Source: Pseudosulfitobacter pseudonitzschiae | GTDB lineage: Bacteria; Pseudomonadota; Alphaproteobacteria; Rhodobacterales; Rhodobacteraceae | DNA length: 64,000 bases | Assembly (NCBI RefSeq): GCF_002222635.1 | Contig: NZ_CP022415.1 | Location: 3,472,001 to 3,536,000, forward strand | Reading direction: 5' to 3' | Part shown: piece by piece, positions 10,199 through 19,183 of the stretch | Numbering within the stretch: position 1 is the stretch's first letter | Layout: each line of letters opens with the position of its first letter | Position numbers and translations under genes: made by a program | The notes under the pieces: model-generated | The model's input: the letters and a program-made list of their open reading frames with translations, nothing else | Databases searched by the model: none | Told to the model about the DNA's origin: nothing

Positions 10199-10741
10199 AT
10201 GACCGCGCCAAAACTATTGGGACTTTCGGGATCGCTGCGCGCTGAATCCTTCAACAGCAAACTGATCCGTGAGGCCGCGCGCCTGTTCGGCAACTGCAGT
10301 TTCGCAGAAGCAGACCTGCGGTTTTCGCTGTACGATGGTGATGAAGAGGCCGCGACAGGTGTGCCCGCCAACGTGCAAGCCGTAGAGCGCCAGATCGCCG
10401 AGGCGGATGCGGTTGTGATCGCAACCACCGAATATAACAAAGGCCCGTCCGGGGTTCTGAAAAATGCGCTGGACTGGATCAGCCGTTGCGAAGGCAACTG
10501 CTGGGCTGACAAGCCCGTGGCCGTTATGTCCGCTGCGGCAGGGCGCGCAGGTGGCGAACGGGCGCAACTAATTTTGCGCAGTTTCATGGTTCCCTTTCGC
10601 CCGCGCATTTTGCAGGGGCCGGAAATTCACGTAGCCAATTGCTCAACCCAGTTCGACGACCAGGGCCAGCTGACCGGCGAAATATATGTCAAGGAACTGG
10701 GCCAGCTGATGCAGCAACTGCGCGCCGAGATTGACCGCTAG
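10199..10741 (+). CDS. NADPH-dependent FMN reductase
   Basis: The 180-residue protein is a flavodoxin-fold reductase: an N-terminal strand followed by the phosphate-binding loop GLSGSLRAESFNSKL, and TTEYNKGPSGVLKNALDW in the middle, which is the family signature (EYN..xPgxLKNAiDW). It reduces FMN or small quinones and metal compounds with NADPH. A strong AAAAGGAG site precedes the ATG. Its TAG stop overlaps the stop of the convergent VOC gene within the four bases CTAG at 10738-10741. Confidence 0.85.
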   Translation: MTAPKLLGLSGSLRAESFNSKLIREAARLFGNCSFAEADLRFSLYDGDEEAATGVPANVQAVERQIAEADAVVIATTEYNKGPSGVLKNALDWISRCEGNCWADKPVAVMSAAAGRAGGERAQLILRSFMVPFRPRILQGPEIHVANCSTQFDDQGQLTGEIYVKELGQLMQQLRAEIDR

Positions 10742-11139
10742 TCGGGTGTGCTGACTTCTATCAGATTGCCGTCGGGGTCTCGGATATAAAGCGAATGCAT
10801 AGGCCCCGTAGCACCCGTTCGGCTGACTGGTCCTTCTTCGATTGCCACTTTGTTGGCGGCAAAGTGGGCTTGCCAGTCTTCCAGAGATGTATCTGATAGC
10901 AAACACATATCGGTCGATCCGGGGCCGGGGTGTGCGGCCTTGGGGTCGTATTCGGCGCCCCAGCGATGGACGTTGATCTTTTGGCGCCCGAACTTCAGCG
11001 CATGGCGTTTCGACCCATCCGCGCCGGTGAATCTTTCGACTTTCATCCCGAGAATGTCCGAGTAAAAGGCCAACGTCGCTTCGAGGTCGCCAACAGTAAG
11101 CACGAGGTGATCAAGGCTGGCTATTTCAGGTTGTTTCAT
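10738..11139 (-). CDS. VOC-superfamily (glyoxalase/bleomycin-resistance-like) protein
   Basis: The 133-residue protein has the single-module VOC pattern: IASLDHLVLTVGDLEATLAF with the first metal-ligand His, YSDILGMKVERF, and a C-terminal SLYIRDPDGNLIEVSTPD with the last ligand Glu. This resembles the virulence-protein-like/dioxygenase-like VOC group. The substrate is unknown. I start at 11139 (MKQPEIASL) because the longer frame continues into the promoter region shared with the divergent dehydratase gene. The reading frame ends in the shared CTAG. Confidence 0.8.
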   Translation of the reverse strand: MKQPEIASLDHLVLTVGDLEATLAFYSDILGMKVERFTGADGSKRHALKFGRQKINVHRWGAEYDPKAAHPGPGSTDMCLLSDTSLEDWQAHFAANKVAIEEGPVSRTGATGPMHSLYIRDPDGNLIEVSTPD

Positions 11140-11192
11140 GAAAAGGGCTTTCGTACCGTGAGTCTGTAGAGGGTGAAACAGTTGAGGCACAT

Positions 11193-11954
11193 GTGCAAGT
11201 CGACGTGATGGATCCGGCACGTGCGCGGGCTTTGCAGGTGGCGCTGGGCGCGTCTGCAACGCTGGACACTGGCGATTCTTTGCCGCCCTTTTTTCACCAG
11301 CTTTATTTCTGGGAGCCTGCGGTGCCGGCAGAGCTGGGACGCGACGGGCACCCGCGCGTTGGCGGTTTGATTCCCGATATGGGTTTGCCGCGCCGCATGT
11401 GGGCGGGTGGCCGGTTGGAATTTAACGCGCCGCTGCGGTTGGGAACGGCGGCCGAAAAGCTGTCGGTGTGCGAACGGGCGGAACGCAAGGTCGGGCGGTC
11501 TGGTGATCTGGCCGTGGTCACCCTGCGGCACGAGATTTCGCAAGACGGCAAGTTGCGCGTGACCGAATGGCAGGATCTGGTTTACCGTGCCGAGGCGGAT
11601 GCGCAGGCACCGCGCCCTGTGGCCCCCGTGGCGCGCACGGACGAGGACAATTGCCGCAAAGTGGATTTTGATGCGACGCTGTTGTTTCGCTACTCGGCGC
11701 TGACGTTCAACGGCCACCGTATCCATTATGACCAGCCCTATGCCCGCGATGTCGAGGGCTATGACGGGCTGGTGGTACACGGGCCTTTGCTGGCGCAATT
11801 GCTGATGTTGGAGGCTGGTGAAATCAACCGCTTCTCCTACAAGGCGACCGCACCGCTGATGCACCACGAACGCGCCGAAATATGTCGCAAAGGCACGGAC
11901 CTGTGGGTGCGCGGGGCGGACGGACGGCAGTGTATGGTGGCAACCTCAGGCTGA
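11193..11954 (+). CDS. MaoC-like hydroxyacyl-thioester dehydratase (HTD2 / mesaconyl-C4-CoA hydratase type)
   Basis: The 253-residue protein is a double-hotdog dehydratase of the HTD2/FAS1-like group. The N-terminal half contains LPRRMWAGGRLEFNAPLRLG and the C-terminal half the catalytic-type stretch YSALTFNGHRIHYDQPYA followed by GLVVHGPLLAQLL. The His and the acidic residue near FNGHRIHYD fit the hydratase 2 motif. It could hydrate mesaconyl-C4-CoA or a 3-hydroxyacyl thioester; context does not decide. The start is either GTG at 11193 (GAGG five bases before it) or ATG at 11208. It ends nine bases inside the convergent oxidoreductase gene. Confidence 0.75.
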   Translation: MQVDVMDPARARALQVALGASATLDTGDSLPPFFHQLYFWEPAVPAELGRDGHPRVGGLIPDMGLPRRMWAGGRLEFNAPLRLGTAAEKLSVCERAERKVGRSGDLAVVTLRHEISQDGKLRVTEWQDLVYRAEADAQAPRPVAPVARTDEDNCRKVDFDATLLFRYSALTFNGHRIHYDQPYARDVEGYDGLVVHGPLLAQLLMLEAGEINRFSYKATAPLMHHERAEICRKGTDLWVRGADGRQCMVATSG

Positions 11955-12971
11955 GGCGGAGACCTCGAACCCTTTGGGGATGGTGTTGTCGCCATCCAAA
12001 ATCAACGCAGCCATCGTTTCGGCCACCTTCGGGGCCATGCCGAACCCGATCTTGAAACCGCCATTGGCGATAAAGTGGTTCGGGCGGCCCGGCCATGCCC
12101 CCAGCATCGGCGCACGCGACCGCGCGCGCGGTCGGACACCGGCCCAGCGTTGAATCACCGGCGCGTATTCCAGCACGGGCACTGCGGCGCGGGCGCGGGC
12201 GATGACGTCATCCAGTTGCTCATCCGGTTGCAGGTGATCGTATCGGTTTTCCGTGGTGGACCCGATGGCGGTCGTCCCATCTGCGTGCGGAATGATGTGC
12301 AGGCCGTCCGCGTAAAGTTGCGGCGCACCGGCCATGTCGTATTGTAGCAAAGCGGCCTGTCCTTTGACGCCCGCACCCATCGGGCGGGGGGCGGTTTTGT
12401 TCAGCTCTTGCAGTCCGACTATACCGGTTGCCCACAGCGTTGGACCTTCGACGGGGCCATCGGCTTCGATCGTGATGCCCCGCGCCTCCAAGGCACCGAC
12501 CAGCGCGGCGCATGCCAGCGCAGGGTGCAAATGCGCGCTAAGGTCGTCAAAGATCAGCTGGCCCGTGGGGCTGTTTGGTGCCCATGGGCCTGCTGCGGGC
12601 CGCAGTGTCCATTCTGCTTGGCCTTGCCACAGGTCGCGGGCGGTCTCGACACGAGCTTGGGCCAGTGACAGCGCATGATCGTCGACCACCGGTTGCAACC
12701 GTCCCGACCGGACGTAGCCGGAATGCCTGCCGCTCGCATCCGATACACCGCGCCAGAAGGTTTCGGCCATCAGCAGGCTTTCCAGCTGAAACTGTTTCTT
12801 CGGGTTCCAGTTTTCCGGCACATGCGGTGCCAACGCACCCACGACGCCACCAGACGCACCTTTGGCGGGGCCATTGGGGTCGATGATACGCACGGTCGCG
12901 CCCTTTTGGGCGCAGACCCATGCGGTAGCGAGACCAAAAATTCCCGCGCCCCGGATCGTGATGTCTGCCAT
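11946..12971 (-). CDS. FAD-dependent oxidoreductase (DAO family), MnmC oxidase-like
   Basis: This 341-residue protein has an N-terminal FAD-binding fold (ITIRGAGIFGLATAWVCAQKG, a GxGxxG pattern) and the D-amino-acid-oxidase ending, ANGGFKIGFGMAPKVAETMA, which closes over the flavin. It is divergent from mnmD (57 bases between starts). In E. coli the tRNA enzyme MnmC is a fusion of an FAD oxidase and the MnmD methyltransferase, so this gene is a reasonable candidate for the separate oxidase half. A glycine or D-amino acid oxidase is the alternative. I take the start at 12971 (MADITIRG). Confidence 0.75.
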   Translation of the reverse strand: MADITIRGAGIFGLATAWVCAQKGATVRIIDPNGPAKGASGGVVGALAPHVPENWNPKKQFQLESLLMAETFWRGVSDASGRHSGYVRSGRLQPVVDDHALSLAQARVETARDLWQGQAEWTLRPAAGPWAPNSPTGQLIFDDLSAHLHPALACAALVGALEARGITIEADGPVEGPTLWATGIVGLQELNKTAPRPMGAGVKGQAALLQYDMAGAPQLYADGLHIIPHADGTTAIGSTTENRYDHLQPDEQLDDVIARARAAVPVLEYAPVIQRWAGVRPRARSRAPMLGAWPGRPNHFIANGGFKIGFGMAPKVAETMAALILDGDNTIPKGFEVSASA

Positions 12972-13028
12972 TGCCAAGGAAGAAGCCTTTCGCCAAGGAT
13001 GCAAAGACAATCCTTACAGGGTGACAGG

Positions 13029-13688
13029 ATGCAGGACCAGCACGCAGACTTGGAATGGCGGGACGGCGATGTGCCGGTCAGCACGCGGTTTGACGATCCC
13101 TATTTCAGTCTCGAAAACGGTCTGGATGAGACCCGCCACGTGTTTCTGGCGGGCAACGGCCTGCCTGAACGGTTTTGCGACGGGTTCCATGTGGGGGAAC
13201 TGGGGTTTGGCACGGGGCTGAACTTTGTGGTGACGCTGGCGGCATGGCGTGCAGCGGGTACTGCGGGTGTTTTGCGGTTCACCAGCTTCGAGGCCTATCC
13301 GATGTCGGTGCCGGAAATGGCGCGCGCGCTTGGGGCGTTTGGCATCGGCGATGAACTGGTTGCGGTCTGGAACGGACGCGGGGGCCGGTTTGATTTCGGT
13401 GATGCGACGCTTGAGGTGATTGCGGGTGATGCGCGTGCAACGCTGCCCGCGTGGCAGGGCGCGGCGGATGCGTGGTTTCTGGACGGCTTTTCGCCCGCCA
13501 AAAACCCCGAGCTGTGGGATGCGAAGCTGATGCAGTCCGTGGCCGACCATACGGCTGCGAACGGAACTGTCGCCACCTATACCGCCGCAGGTTTCGTGCG
13601 ACGGGGCTTGGATGCGGCTGGCTTCGACGTCAGCCGGGTTTCAGGCTATGGCCGCAAAAGACATATGACCGTGGGAACCAAACGATGA
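13029..13688 (+). CDS. mnmD: tRNA 5-methylaminomethyl-2-thiouridine methyltransferase, stand-alone MnmD
   Basis: The 219-residue protein matches the methyltransferase half of MnmC: LEWRDGDVPVSTRFDDPYFS at the N-terminus, the SAM-binding strand FHVGELGFGTGLNF, and WFLDGFSPAKNPELWD in the middle, a hallmark of the family. It methylates nm5s2U to mnm5s2U at the wobble base of some tRNAs. The ATG at 13029 has a GACAGG site before it. The stop overlaps the next gene as ATGA. The paired oxidase-like gene lies divergently at once upstream, so the two parts of MnmC are split here. Confidence 0.85.
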   Translation: MQDQHADLEWRDGDVPVSTRFDDPYFSLENGLDETRHVFLAGNGLPERFCDGFHVGELGFGTGLNFVVTLAAWRAAGTAGVLRFTSFEAYPMSVPEMARALGAFGIGDELVAVWNGRGGRFDFGDATLEVIAGDARATLPAWQGAADAWFLDGFSPAKNPELWDAKLMQSVADHTAANGTVATYTAAGFVRRGLDAAGFDVSRVSGYGRKRHMTVGTKR

Positions 13689-14554
13689 GCGCTGGCAACA
13701 ACACACGTTTGGGCGTTGGCCTGATGGTGCTGACCACGTTTGTATTCGCTATGCAGGATGGCATCTCGCGGCATCTGGCATCGGAATATAACGTGCTGAT
13801 GGTGGTCATGGTCCGCTATTGGTTCTTTGCGGCCTTTGTCGTGGCCATTGCGCGGGCCAAAGCGGGCGGTATCCGCGCCGCCGCACGGTCCGTGCAGACC
13901 GGATTGCAAGCGTTTCGCGGGCTGCTGCTGGCCATCGAGATATGTGTGATGGTGCTGGCCTTTACCATTCTGGGGCTGGTCGAAAGCCTTGCTGTGTTTA
14001 CCTGTTATCCACTGCTTGTTGCCGCCCTGAGCGGGCCGATTTTGGGCGAAAGCGTGGGCTGGCGTCGTTGGGCGGCGATCGGTGTGGGCTTTGTCGGCGT
14101 GCTGATCATTCTGGAACCGGGCATCGGTGTGTTCAAACCGGCAGCGGTGATCCCGCTGATCGCGGCGATGATGTTTGCGCTTTATGCACTGCTGACGCGC
14201 TATGTTGCCCGCAAGGACACATCTGCCACCAGCTTTTTCTGGACGGGCGTTGCCGGTGCCGTGGCGATGACCGTTGTGGGCATCTGGTTTTGGGAACCGA
14301 TGGCACCCGCTGACTGGGCATGGATGGCGACACTGTGCGTCACCGGTGCATCCGGCCACTGGCTGCTGATCCGCGTATACGAGGTGGCCGAGGCCAGCGC
14401 GGTCCAGCCCTTTGCCTATTTGCAACTGGTCTTCGGGTCGATGATCGGCGTGACCGTGTTTGGGGAAGTGATCGCGTGGAACGTGGCCACGGGCGCGGGC
14501 ATCGTCGTTGCGGCGGGGCTATTCACCCTTTGGCGCGAAAGACAGCAGGGTTGA
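13685..14554 (+). CDS. DMT-family (EamA) transporter
   Basis: The 289-residue protein consists of about ten membrane helices in two EamA repeats. The first begins GVGLMVLTTFVFAMQDGISR with the conserved MVVMVRYWFFAAFV, and the second holds PLIAAMMFALYALLTRYVA and YLQLVFGSMIGVTVFGE. It is a drug/metabolite-type exporter of the inner membrane; the substrate is unknown. Translation is coupled to mnmD by an ATGA overlap at 13685. Its last 36 bases overlap the convergent transglycosylase gene on the other strand. Confidence 0.85.
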   Translation: MSAGNNTRLGVGLMVLTTFVFAMQDGISRHLASEYNVLMVVMVRYWFFAAFVVAIARAKAGGIRAAARSVQTGLQAFRGLLLAIEICVMVLAFTILGLVESLAVFTCYPLLVAALSGPILGESVGWRRWAAIGVGFVGVLIILEPGIGVFKPAAVIPLIAAMMFALYALLTRYVARKDTSATSFFWTGVAGAVAMTVVGIWFWEPMAPADWAWMATLCVTGASGHWLLIRVYEVAEASAVQPFAYLQLVFGSMIGVTVFGEVIAWNVATGAGIVVAAGLFTLWRERQQG

Positions 14555-16492
14555 GCCTGTCAGCTCTTGCGAGAAGGGGGTTGGCAGCGCCTCTTTGCCC
14601 AGCCGTGCGCGATAGACCGGCAGGCTTTCGGTAACGCGCATCACATAATTGCGGGTCTCGCGGAAGGGGATGTTTTCGATCCAGTCGATGATGTCGATGT
14701 CATCAGTGCGTGGATCGCCATACAAGTTCATCCAGCGGATCGGGCGCGACGGACCGGCGTTATAAGCCGCCGACATCATCACCACATTGCCATTGAACCG
14801 GCCCGCCAGTGTCGATAGAAACGTTGACCCCAACTCGGCGTTATAGACCGGATCGGCGATCAGCCGGTCGGTTGTGTGTTCAGCACTGCGACCCAGTTCA
14901 GTGGCGACCTCGCGGGCGGTGGCGGGCATCAGTTGCATCAGCCCACGCGCACCCACGCCAGACTGCACGACCGGATCGAACTCGGATTCTCGCCGTGCAA
15001 TCGACAGCGCCATTTCGGGTGCGATGGCCAAATCCTGCTCCACCAGCGGGTGCAGCGGATAATAGGGCTCGGCCAGTGTGATGCCGCGGTAGGCGACGCG
15101 TTTGCCGATCATCACGGCAAGATGCGGCTGATCTGTATCAATCGCGGCTTGGCCCAATTGTGCGGCCTGCTTTTCGTCCAGTTGTTCGGCCAGATGGGTC
15201 CAGAACCGTTCGGCCAGGCTCAACTCGCCCGATGCTTGCAAGAGCATTCCCGCCTCGAACAGCGGCGAGTTCACCAGTGGACCGGTGCGCCAGTCGGGGG
15301 TGTCGGCCTGTGCGGTCAATCCGATGTCGAACGGCTGGCCCGCTTTCTCGGCGGCGAGGATGCCATAGAACGACGTCTGGAACTGTGCCCCGTCGGCAAA
15401 AGCCTGATCGGCGGCAGCCGCATCGCCCAATGCTTCATGTGCAAGACCAATCCAATAGCCTGCGCGGCCGCGCGAAATCGGGCTTTCGATGACGCTGCGG
15501 TGGTTCAGGAAATGTTTCAGAGCGGTGGCCGGATCGTTCAGTTTGCGCAGCGCGACATAGCCCGCGATCCACTCCAGATCGGCATAGTCAGACCCCGAGG
15601 TCAGAAAATGCTGCGCAGCCAGCCGATAGGCCCGCTTGGGGTCGCCGTCGCGCATTTCGTCCCGCGCCAGTGCGCGGCGCCGGTTCGACCATGCGTCGGG
15701 CCGTCCCAAAGCGGCAGCGCTGGTCGAGCGTTCAAGGATCAACGCCTTGGCATCGTCCATCCGCCCCTTGCGCACACGCCATTCAAATCGCGCATGTTGC
15801 AGACCTGCGTCGGATTGCAGCGCAACAGGTACGGCGGCAATTCGGGAGTCCACATCGTTGCTGCGGTTGCTGAGGGCAACGCGCGCATCCAGCAGGGCCT
15901 GATGACCGGCATCCAGCAGCGGGCGCAGGCGTAGCGCCTCGTTCAACTCGCCCAGCCATAGCATCGTGTCGGCGCGGGCTTCGTGGTGGGGCCTTAGCAA
16001 TGCGCTGTGCTTGGACAGGAACAGCGCTTCTTCCTCGGCGTCCATCGGCAGGGTGGTCCAGGCCAGAACGACGCTGGCTTGTGCTTCGCCGGTCTGCTCC
16101 TGCTCGACCTTGGCATCGGCATAGGCCAGAACCCCGCGCGGAGTTTGTGGATCGGCCTCGGCAAAATAGGCGCGTACGGCTGCGGGGCCAGCGGCGATCG
16201 TGGCCTCTTCGCCTTGGCGGCGCAGATAATCCATACCGGGCCAGTCAAAGCGGCGTTTCAGGAAATCCGTATACTCGGTGTAGGTTCCGCGCCCTGCCCG
16301 CAGGCGGTGCCATTCGATCACATCGGCTGCAACCACACCATCGCGTGCGGCCAGCCGTTCGGCGGTGTCCCAGTTGCCTGCGCGCATGGCATTCATCGCC
16401 CAGCCCAACGGGCGTGGACGCTCGGTTTGCGCCGTCGCAATGGTGGCAAAAAGGCACAGCAAAAGGGCTGCGAGGCGGGTGATCACTTGCAT
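14519..16492 (-). CDS. Soluble-type lytic murein transglycosylase
   Basis: The 657-residue protein has a signal peptide (MQVITRLAALLLCLFATIAT, cleavage after ATAQ), a long alpha-helical superhelical domain typical of Slt70 (residues 25-470) and a C-terminal goose-lysozyme-like SLT domain. The catalytic Glu is in LSIARRESEFDPVVQSGVGA, followed by RGLMQLMPATA and SAAYNAGPSR. It cleaves peptidoglycan glycan strands in the periplasm to leave 1,6-anhydro ends. It is divergent from dapA, another cell-wall-related gene. The 3' end overlaps the DMT gene by 36 bases, tail to tail. Confidence 0.9.
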   Translation of the reverse strand: MQVITRLAALLLCLFATIATAQTERPRPLGWAMNAMRAGNWDTAERLAARDGVVAADVIEWHRLRAGRGTYTEYTDFLKRRFDWPGMDYLRRQGEEATIAAGPAAVRAYFAEADPQTPRGVLAYADAKVEQEQTGEAQASVVLAWTTLPMDAEEEALFLSKHSALLRPHHEARADTMLWLGELNEALRLRPLLDAGHQALLDARVALSNRSNDVDSRIAAVPVALQSDAGLQHARFEWRVRKGRMDDAKALILERSTSAAALGRPDAWSNRRRALARDEMRDGDPKRAYRLAAQHFLTSGSDYADLEWIAGYVALRKLNDPATALKHFLNHRSVIESPISRGRAGYWIGLAHEALGDAAAADQAFADGAQFQTSFYGILAAEKAGQPFDIGLTAQADTPDWRTGPLVNSPLFEAGMLLQASGELSLAERFWTHLAEQLDEKQAAQLGQAAIDTDQPHLAVMIGKRVAYRGITLAEPYYPLHPLVEQDLAIAPEMALSIARRESEFDPVVQSGVGARGLMQLMPATAREVATELGRSAEHTTDRLIADPVYNAELGSTFLSTLAGRFNGNVVMMSAAYNAGPSRPIRWMNLYGDPRTDDIDIIDWIENIPFRETRNYVMRVTESLPVYRARLGKEALPTPFSQELTGSTLLSFAPKGE

Positions 16493-16533
16493 TTCCTGTC
16501 ATGGCAAGGCTAGTGCCTGTCAACATATGGTCT

Positions 16534-16564
16534 TGGCGCAGCTCTTCAACTCACGTCTGCGCCA
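16534..16564. repeat. 8-bp inverted repeat in the dapA leader
   Basis: TGGCGCAG at 16534-16541 and CTGCGCCA at 16557-16564 form a perfect 8-bp inverted repeat with a 15-base spacer. It lies between the divergent transglycosylase and dapA genes, about 55 bases before the dapA ATG. It could be a protein site or a leader hairpin; nothing else supports either. Confidence 0.35.
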
Positions 16565-16618
16565 GCATCGTGCTAATTGGGCTGAAGTCGCCCACCAATT
16601 TGAAAAAGGAGCGTGAAA

Positions 16619-17491
16619 ATGTTCAAGGGTTCTATGCCTGCACTCGTCACGCCGTTCCAGGACGGCGCACTGGATCTGGACACGCTCAAGAAGCTGGTGG
16701 ATTGGCAGATCGAACAAGGATCATCGGGGTTGGTGCCAGTGGGCACAACCGGCGAAAGCCCGACCCTGACCCACGGCGAGCACGACAAAGTCGTCGAAGA
16801 GGTGGTCAAAGCCGCCGCAGGCCGCGTCAAGGTGATTGCCGGTGCAGGATCGAACAGTACGGCCGAGTCCGTTCGGTTGGCCAAACATGCCGAAACTGCG
16901 GGCGCCGATGCGGTGCTGGTGGTGACGCCCTATTATAACAAACCGACGCAGGCAGGTGTGATCGCGCACTTTGCCGCCGTGCATGATGCGTGCAAATTAC
17001 CGATCATTGTGTACAACATTCCGGGCCGCTCGGTCGTCGATATCTCGAACGTCACGATGGCCGAACTGGCAAAGATGGAGCGGATCGTGGGCGTCAAGGA
17101 TGCCACGGGCGATCTGCAACGGGTCAACGACCAGCGGCTGATGTGCGGCCCTGACTTTATCCAATTGTCCGGCGAAGATGGCACGGCACATGGTTTCAAC
17201 GCCCAGGGCGGCGTCGGCTGTATCTCGGTCACGGCCAACGTTGCACCTAAGCTGTGCGCGGAAGTACAGGCGGCCTGTGCTGCGGGCGACTATGCCAAAG
17301 CGCTGGAATTGCAGGACAAGCTGATGCCGCTGCACAAGGCGATCTTTACCGAGCCGGGGCTTGTCGGGGTGAAATACGCCATGGCACGTCTGGGTCTGTG
17401 CAGTGACGAAGTGCGCTTGCCACATGTGCCGCTGACAGATGCAACACGGGCGCTGGTGGACAAGGGATTGACCCACGCCGGTTTGCTGTAG
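16619..17491 (+). CDS. dapA: 4-hydroxy-tetrahydrodipicolinate synthase
   Basis: This 290-residue aldolase opens with [19 protein letters not shown] and has the DapA signatures [24 protein letters not shown] with the tyrosine triad member, YNIPGRSV, and the Schiff-base lysine in [11 protein letters not shown]. It condenses pyruvate with aspartate semialdehyde, the first committed step to diaminopimelate and lysine. I prefer the ATG at 16619, seven bases after AAGGAG, over the GTG at 16613, which is too close to that site. Confidence 0.95.
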   Translation: MFKGSMPALVTPFQDGALDLDTLKKLVDWQIEQGSSGLVPVGTTGESPTLTHGEHDKVVEEVVKAAAGRVKVIAGAGSNSTAESVRLAKHAETAGADAVLVVTPYYNKPTQAGVIAHFAAVHDACKLPIIVYNIPGRSVVDISNVTMAELAKMERIVGVKDATGDLQRVNDQRLMCGPDFIQLSGEDGTAHGFNAQGGVGCISVTANVAPKLCAEVQAACAAGDYAKALELQDKLMPLHKAIFTEPGLVGVKYAMARLGLCSDEVRLPHVPLTDATRALVDKGLTHAGLL

Positions 17492-17520
17492 TTTCTGCCC
17501 GAATGTTTTGAAAATACCGG

Positions 17521-17548
17521 AAGGGGCTGCAATCTGCGGCCCCTTTAT
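17521..17548 (+). terminator. Intrinsic terminator after dapA
   Basis: AAGGGGC at 17521-17527 pairs with GCCCCTT at 17539-17545, followed by TTATCGTTT. The hairpin sits between the dapA stop and the end of the convergent soeC gene and may serve both strands. The T-tract is short. Confidence 0.55.
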
Positions 17549-18417
17549 CGTTTCCCGTAATACAGCCCCACCACATGCTCGGCCTGTGCAAAGAAAAGCC
17601 AGCGCGCGACCAGAACACCCGCGATATGGCTAAGTACCGCAACCGCGGCCAGCCAGTGCGAGAACGGGACCAGCAGCAAGATCACCGGCAGGACAATCGC
17701 AAGCAAAAAGGCGATGATCCGCAGCTTTGTCCCGTGCTTGCGTCCGACGACGAACACGAACTCGCGCAGCAGATAGTTGGTGCCGGTATGCGGCGGTTCG
17801 AACGCGCGCGGGGTGCCGATGGGGCCAAGGCCCGTGGCGGTGGCCAGTGTCGTGCCCGAGCGGGCAAAGGCACCGTCGCCGTGGACCCAGGTTGCCAGCA
17901 CCGCAGCCCCTGCCAATATCAAGAGCACGACGGCGGCGGTGATCTCTCCGGCGAGCAATGCGCCGCCCGCGATGGCAAGGCCGAGAAACATCACTGGCGT
18001 CAGTGGCGAGTGCCAGCGCGGAACGGTCTTGAGCTGGGTGTAGATCATCGAGGTGGTGAAAACGGTCAGCAACGACAGCACAGCGCCCAGTATCCCCACC
18101 AGCGGCAAGGGGGTGGCGAAAAAGATCGTGCCAATGGCATAGATGCCCATCACCATCAGTGCTGCAACCGACACAACCGCCTCGCGGCTCAGCCAGCTTG
18201 TGCGCCACTGGCTGAACGCCTTCAGCGCACGTTCGGGGCGGCCAAGATGAAAGGCCGATGCCATCAGCCCGCCCACCGCGCACACATAGGCGATGGTGAA
18301 AAAGGCAAAGGCGCTGACACCTGTGACCGCCGGATAGCCCAGCCCAAGCCATGTCAGCAGACCAAAGCCCAGCCCCGAAAATGTGGTGAAGATGATGACA
18401 GAGGGTGCCGGATGCAT
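17545..18417 (-). CDS. soeC: Sulfite dehydrogenase (quinone) membrane anchor subunit, DmsC-like
   Basis: The 290-residue protein is made of about eight membrane helices and resembles the DmsC/YnfH anchor family: MHPAPSVIIFTTFSGLGFGL at the start, then FHLGRPERALKAFSQWRTSW with the conserved HLGxPxRA and SxLSRE-type motif. It should anchor the SoeAB catalytic subunits to the cytoplasmic face of the inner membrane and pass electrons to quinone. The start at 18417 is one base after the soeB stop. Order A-B-C with tight joints matches SoeABC. A DMSO-reductase-type role is the alternative, made unlikely by the taurine context. Confidence 0.85.
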   Translation of the reverse strand: MHPAPSVIIFTTFSGLGFGLLTWLGLGYPAVTGVSAFAFFTIAYVCAVGGLMASAFHLGRPERALKAFSQWRTSWLSREAVVSVAALMVMGIYAIGTIFFATPLPLVGILGAVLSLLTVFTTSMIYTQLKTVPRWHSPLTPVMFLGLAIAGGALLAGEITAAVVLLILAGAAVLATWVHGDGAFARSGTTLATATGLGPIGTPRAFEPPHTGTNYLLREFVFVVGRKHGTKLRIIAFLLAIVLPVILLLVPFSHWLAAVAVLSHIAGVLVARWLFFAQAEHVVGLYYGKR

Positions 18418-18418
18418 C

Positions 18419-19183
18419 TCAGAGCTTCTCCAACGTTTTGTCGAGCCAGCCAAGAAAGCCGCCGGGTGTTTCGTCCACAGGGGCAAGATAGGGGGCAAGC
18501 ACGTCGATTTCGGGCAGCGCATCCTTGGGGCGGGGTGGCAGGTATTTGTTGACGGGGCGGGTGCCCTGTTCCGGCATCAGGTCCATACCGCCGCGTTCGG
18601 CAGTCAGGCGCGACACATGGCTGTCGGGGTCGGCAAAATCGCCAAAATGGCGGGCGCCAGACGGGCAGGTGCGCACGCAGGTTGGCACGCGGTCCACCTC
18701 TTCGAGGTTTTCGTTATAAATGCGGTCGACGCATAGGGTGCATTTCTTCATCACGCCCTCGGCCTCGTCCTTTTCACGCGCTCCGTAGGGGCAGGCCCAC
18801 GCGCACAATCCGCAGCCGATGCAATCGCTTTCGTTGACCAGAACGATGCCGTCTTCGACGCGCTTGTAGCTTGCCCCTGTGGGGCAAACGGTGACGCACG
18901 GCGCGTCTTCGCAGTGCAGGCAGGATTTGGGAAAGTGGATCAGTTGCGCAGGTGGCTGGACCTTGGATGAGGTCGCCAGCGGCTGCACCTCGTAGCTGTG
19001 AACGCGGTTCAGGAAAGTGCCAGAGGGGGCCGAGCCGTAAGGGTCCTGGTCAGACAGCGGTGCGCCGTAATTTTCGGTGTTCCAGCCTTTGCACGAGATC
19101 ACGCAGGCATGGCAGCCGACGCAGGTATCAAGGTCGATGACCAGACCCAGCTTGCGCTCGGTGTTTGCAGGTAACTGCGTCAT
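18419..19183 (-). CDS. soeB: Sulfite dehydrogenase (quinone) iron-sulfur subunit
   Basis: The 254-residue protein carries four ferredoxin-type cysteine groups: CVGCHACVISCKGW, CLHCEDAPCVTVCPTGASY, CIGCGLCAWACPYGAR and CTLCVDR...CVRTCPSGAR. This is the DmsB/PhsB/SoeB pattern that wires a molybdopterin subunit to the membrane anchor. The ATG at 19183 overlaps the soeA stop as ATGA, so the longer frame is not used. It acts in the cytoplasm, since neither it nor SoeA has a Tat signal. Confidence 0.9.
   Translation of the reverse strand: MTQLPANTERKLGLVIDLDTCVGCHACVISCKGWNTENYGAPLSDQDPYGSAPSGTFLNRVHSYEVQPLATSSKVQPPAQLIHFPKSCLHCEDAPCVTVCPTGASYKRVEDGIVLVNESDCIGCGLCAWACPYGAREKDEAEGVMKKCTLCVDRIYNENLEEVDRVPTCVRTCPSGARHFGDFADPDSHVSRLTAERGGMDLMPEQGTRPVNKYLPPRPKDALPEIDVLAPYLAPVDETPGGFLGWLDKTLEKL

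Noticed and set aside
14876-15934. 352-residue plus-strand frame over the transglycosylase gene
   Set aside because: Antisense to a gene with signal peptide and catalytic SLT motifs; composition is typical of a shadow.
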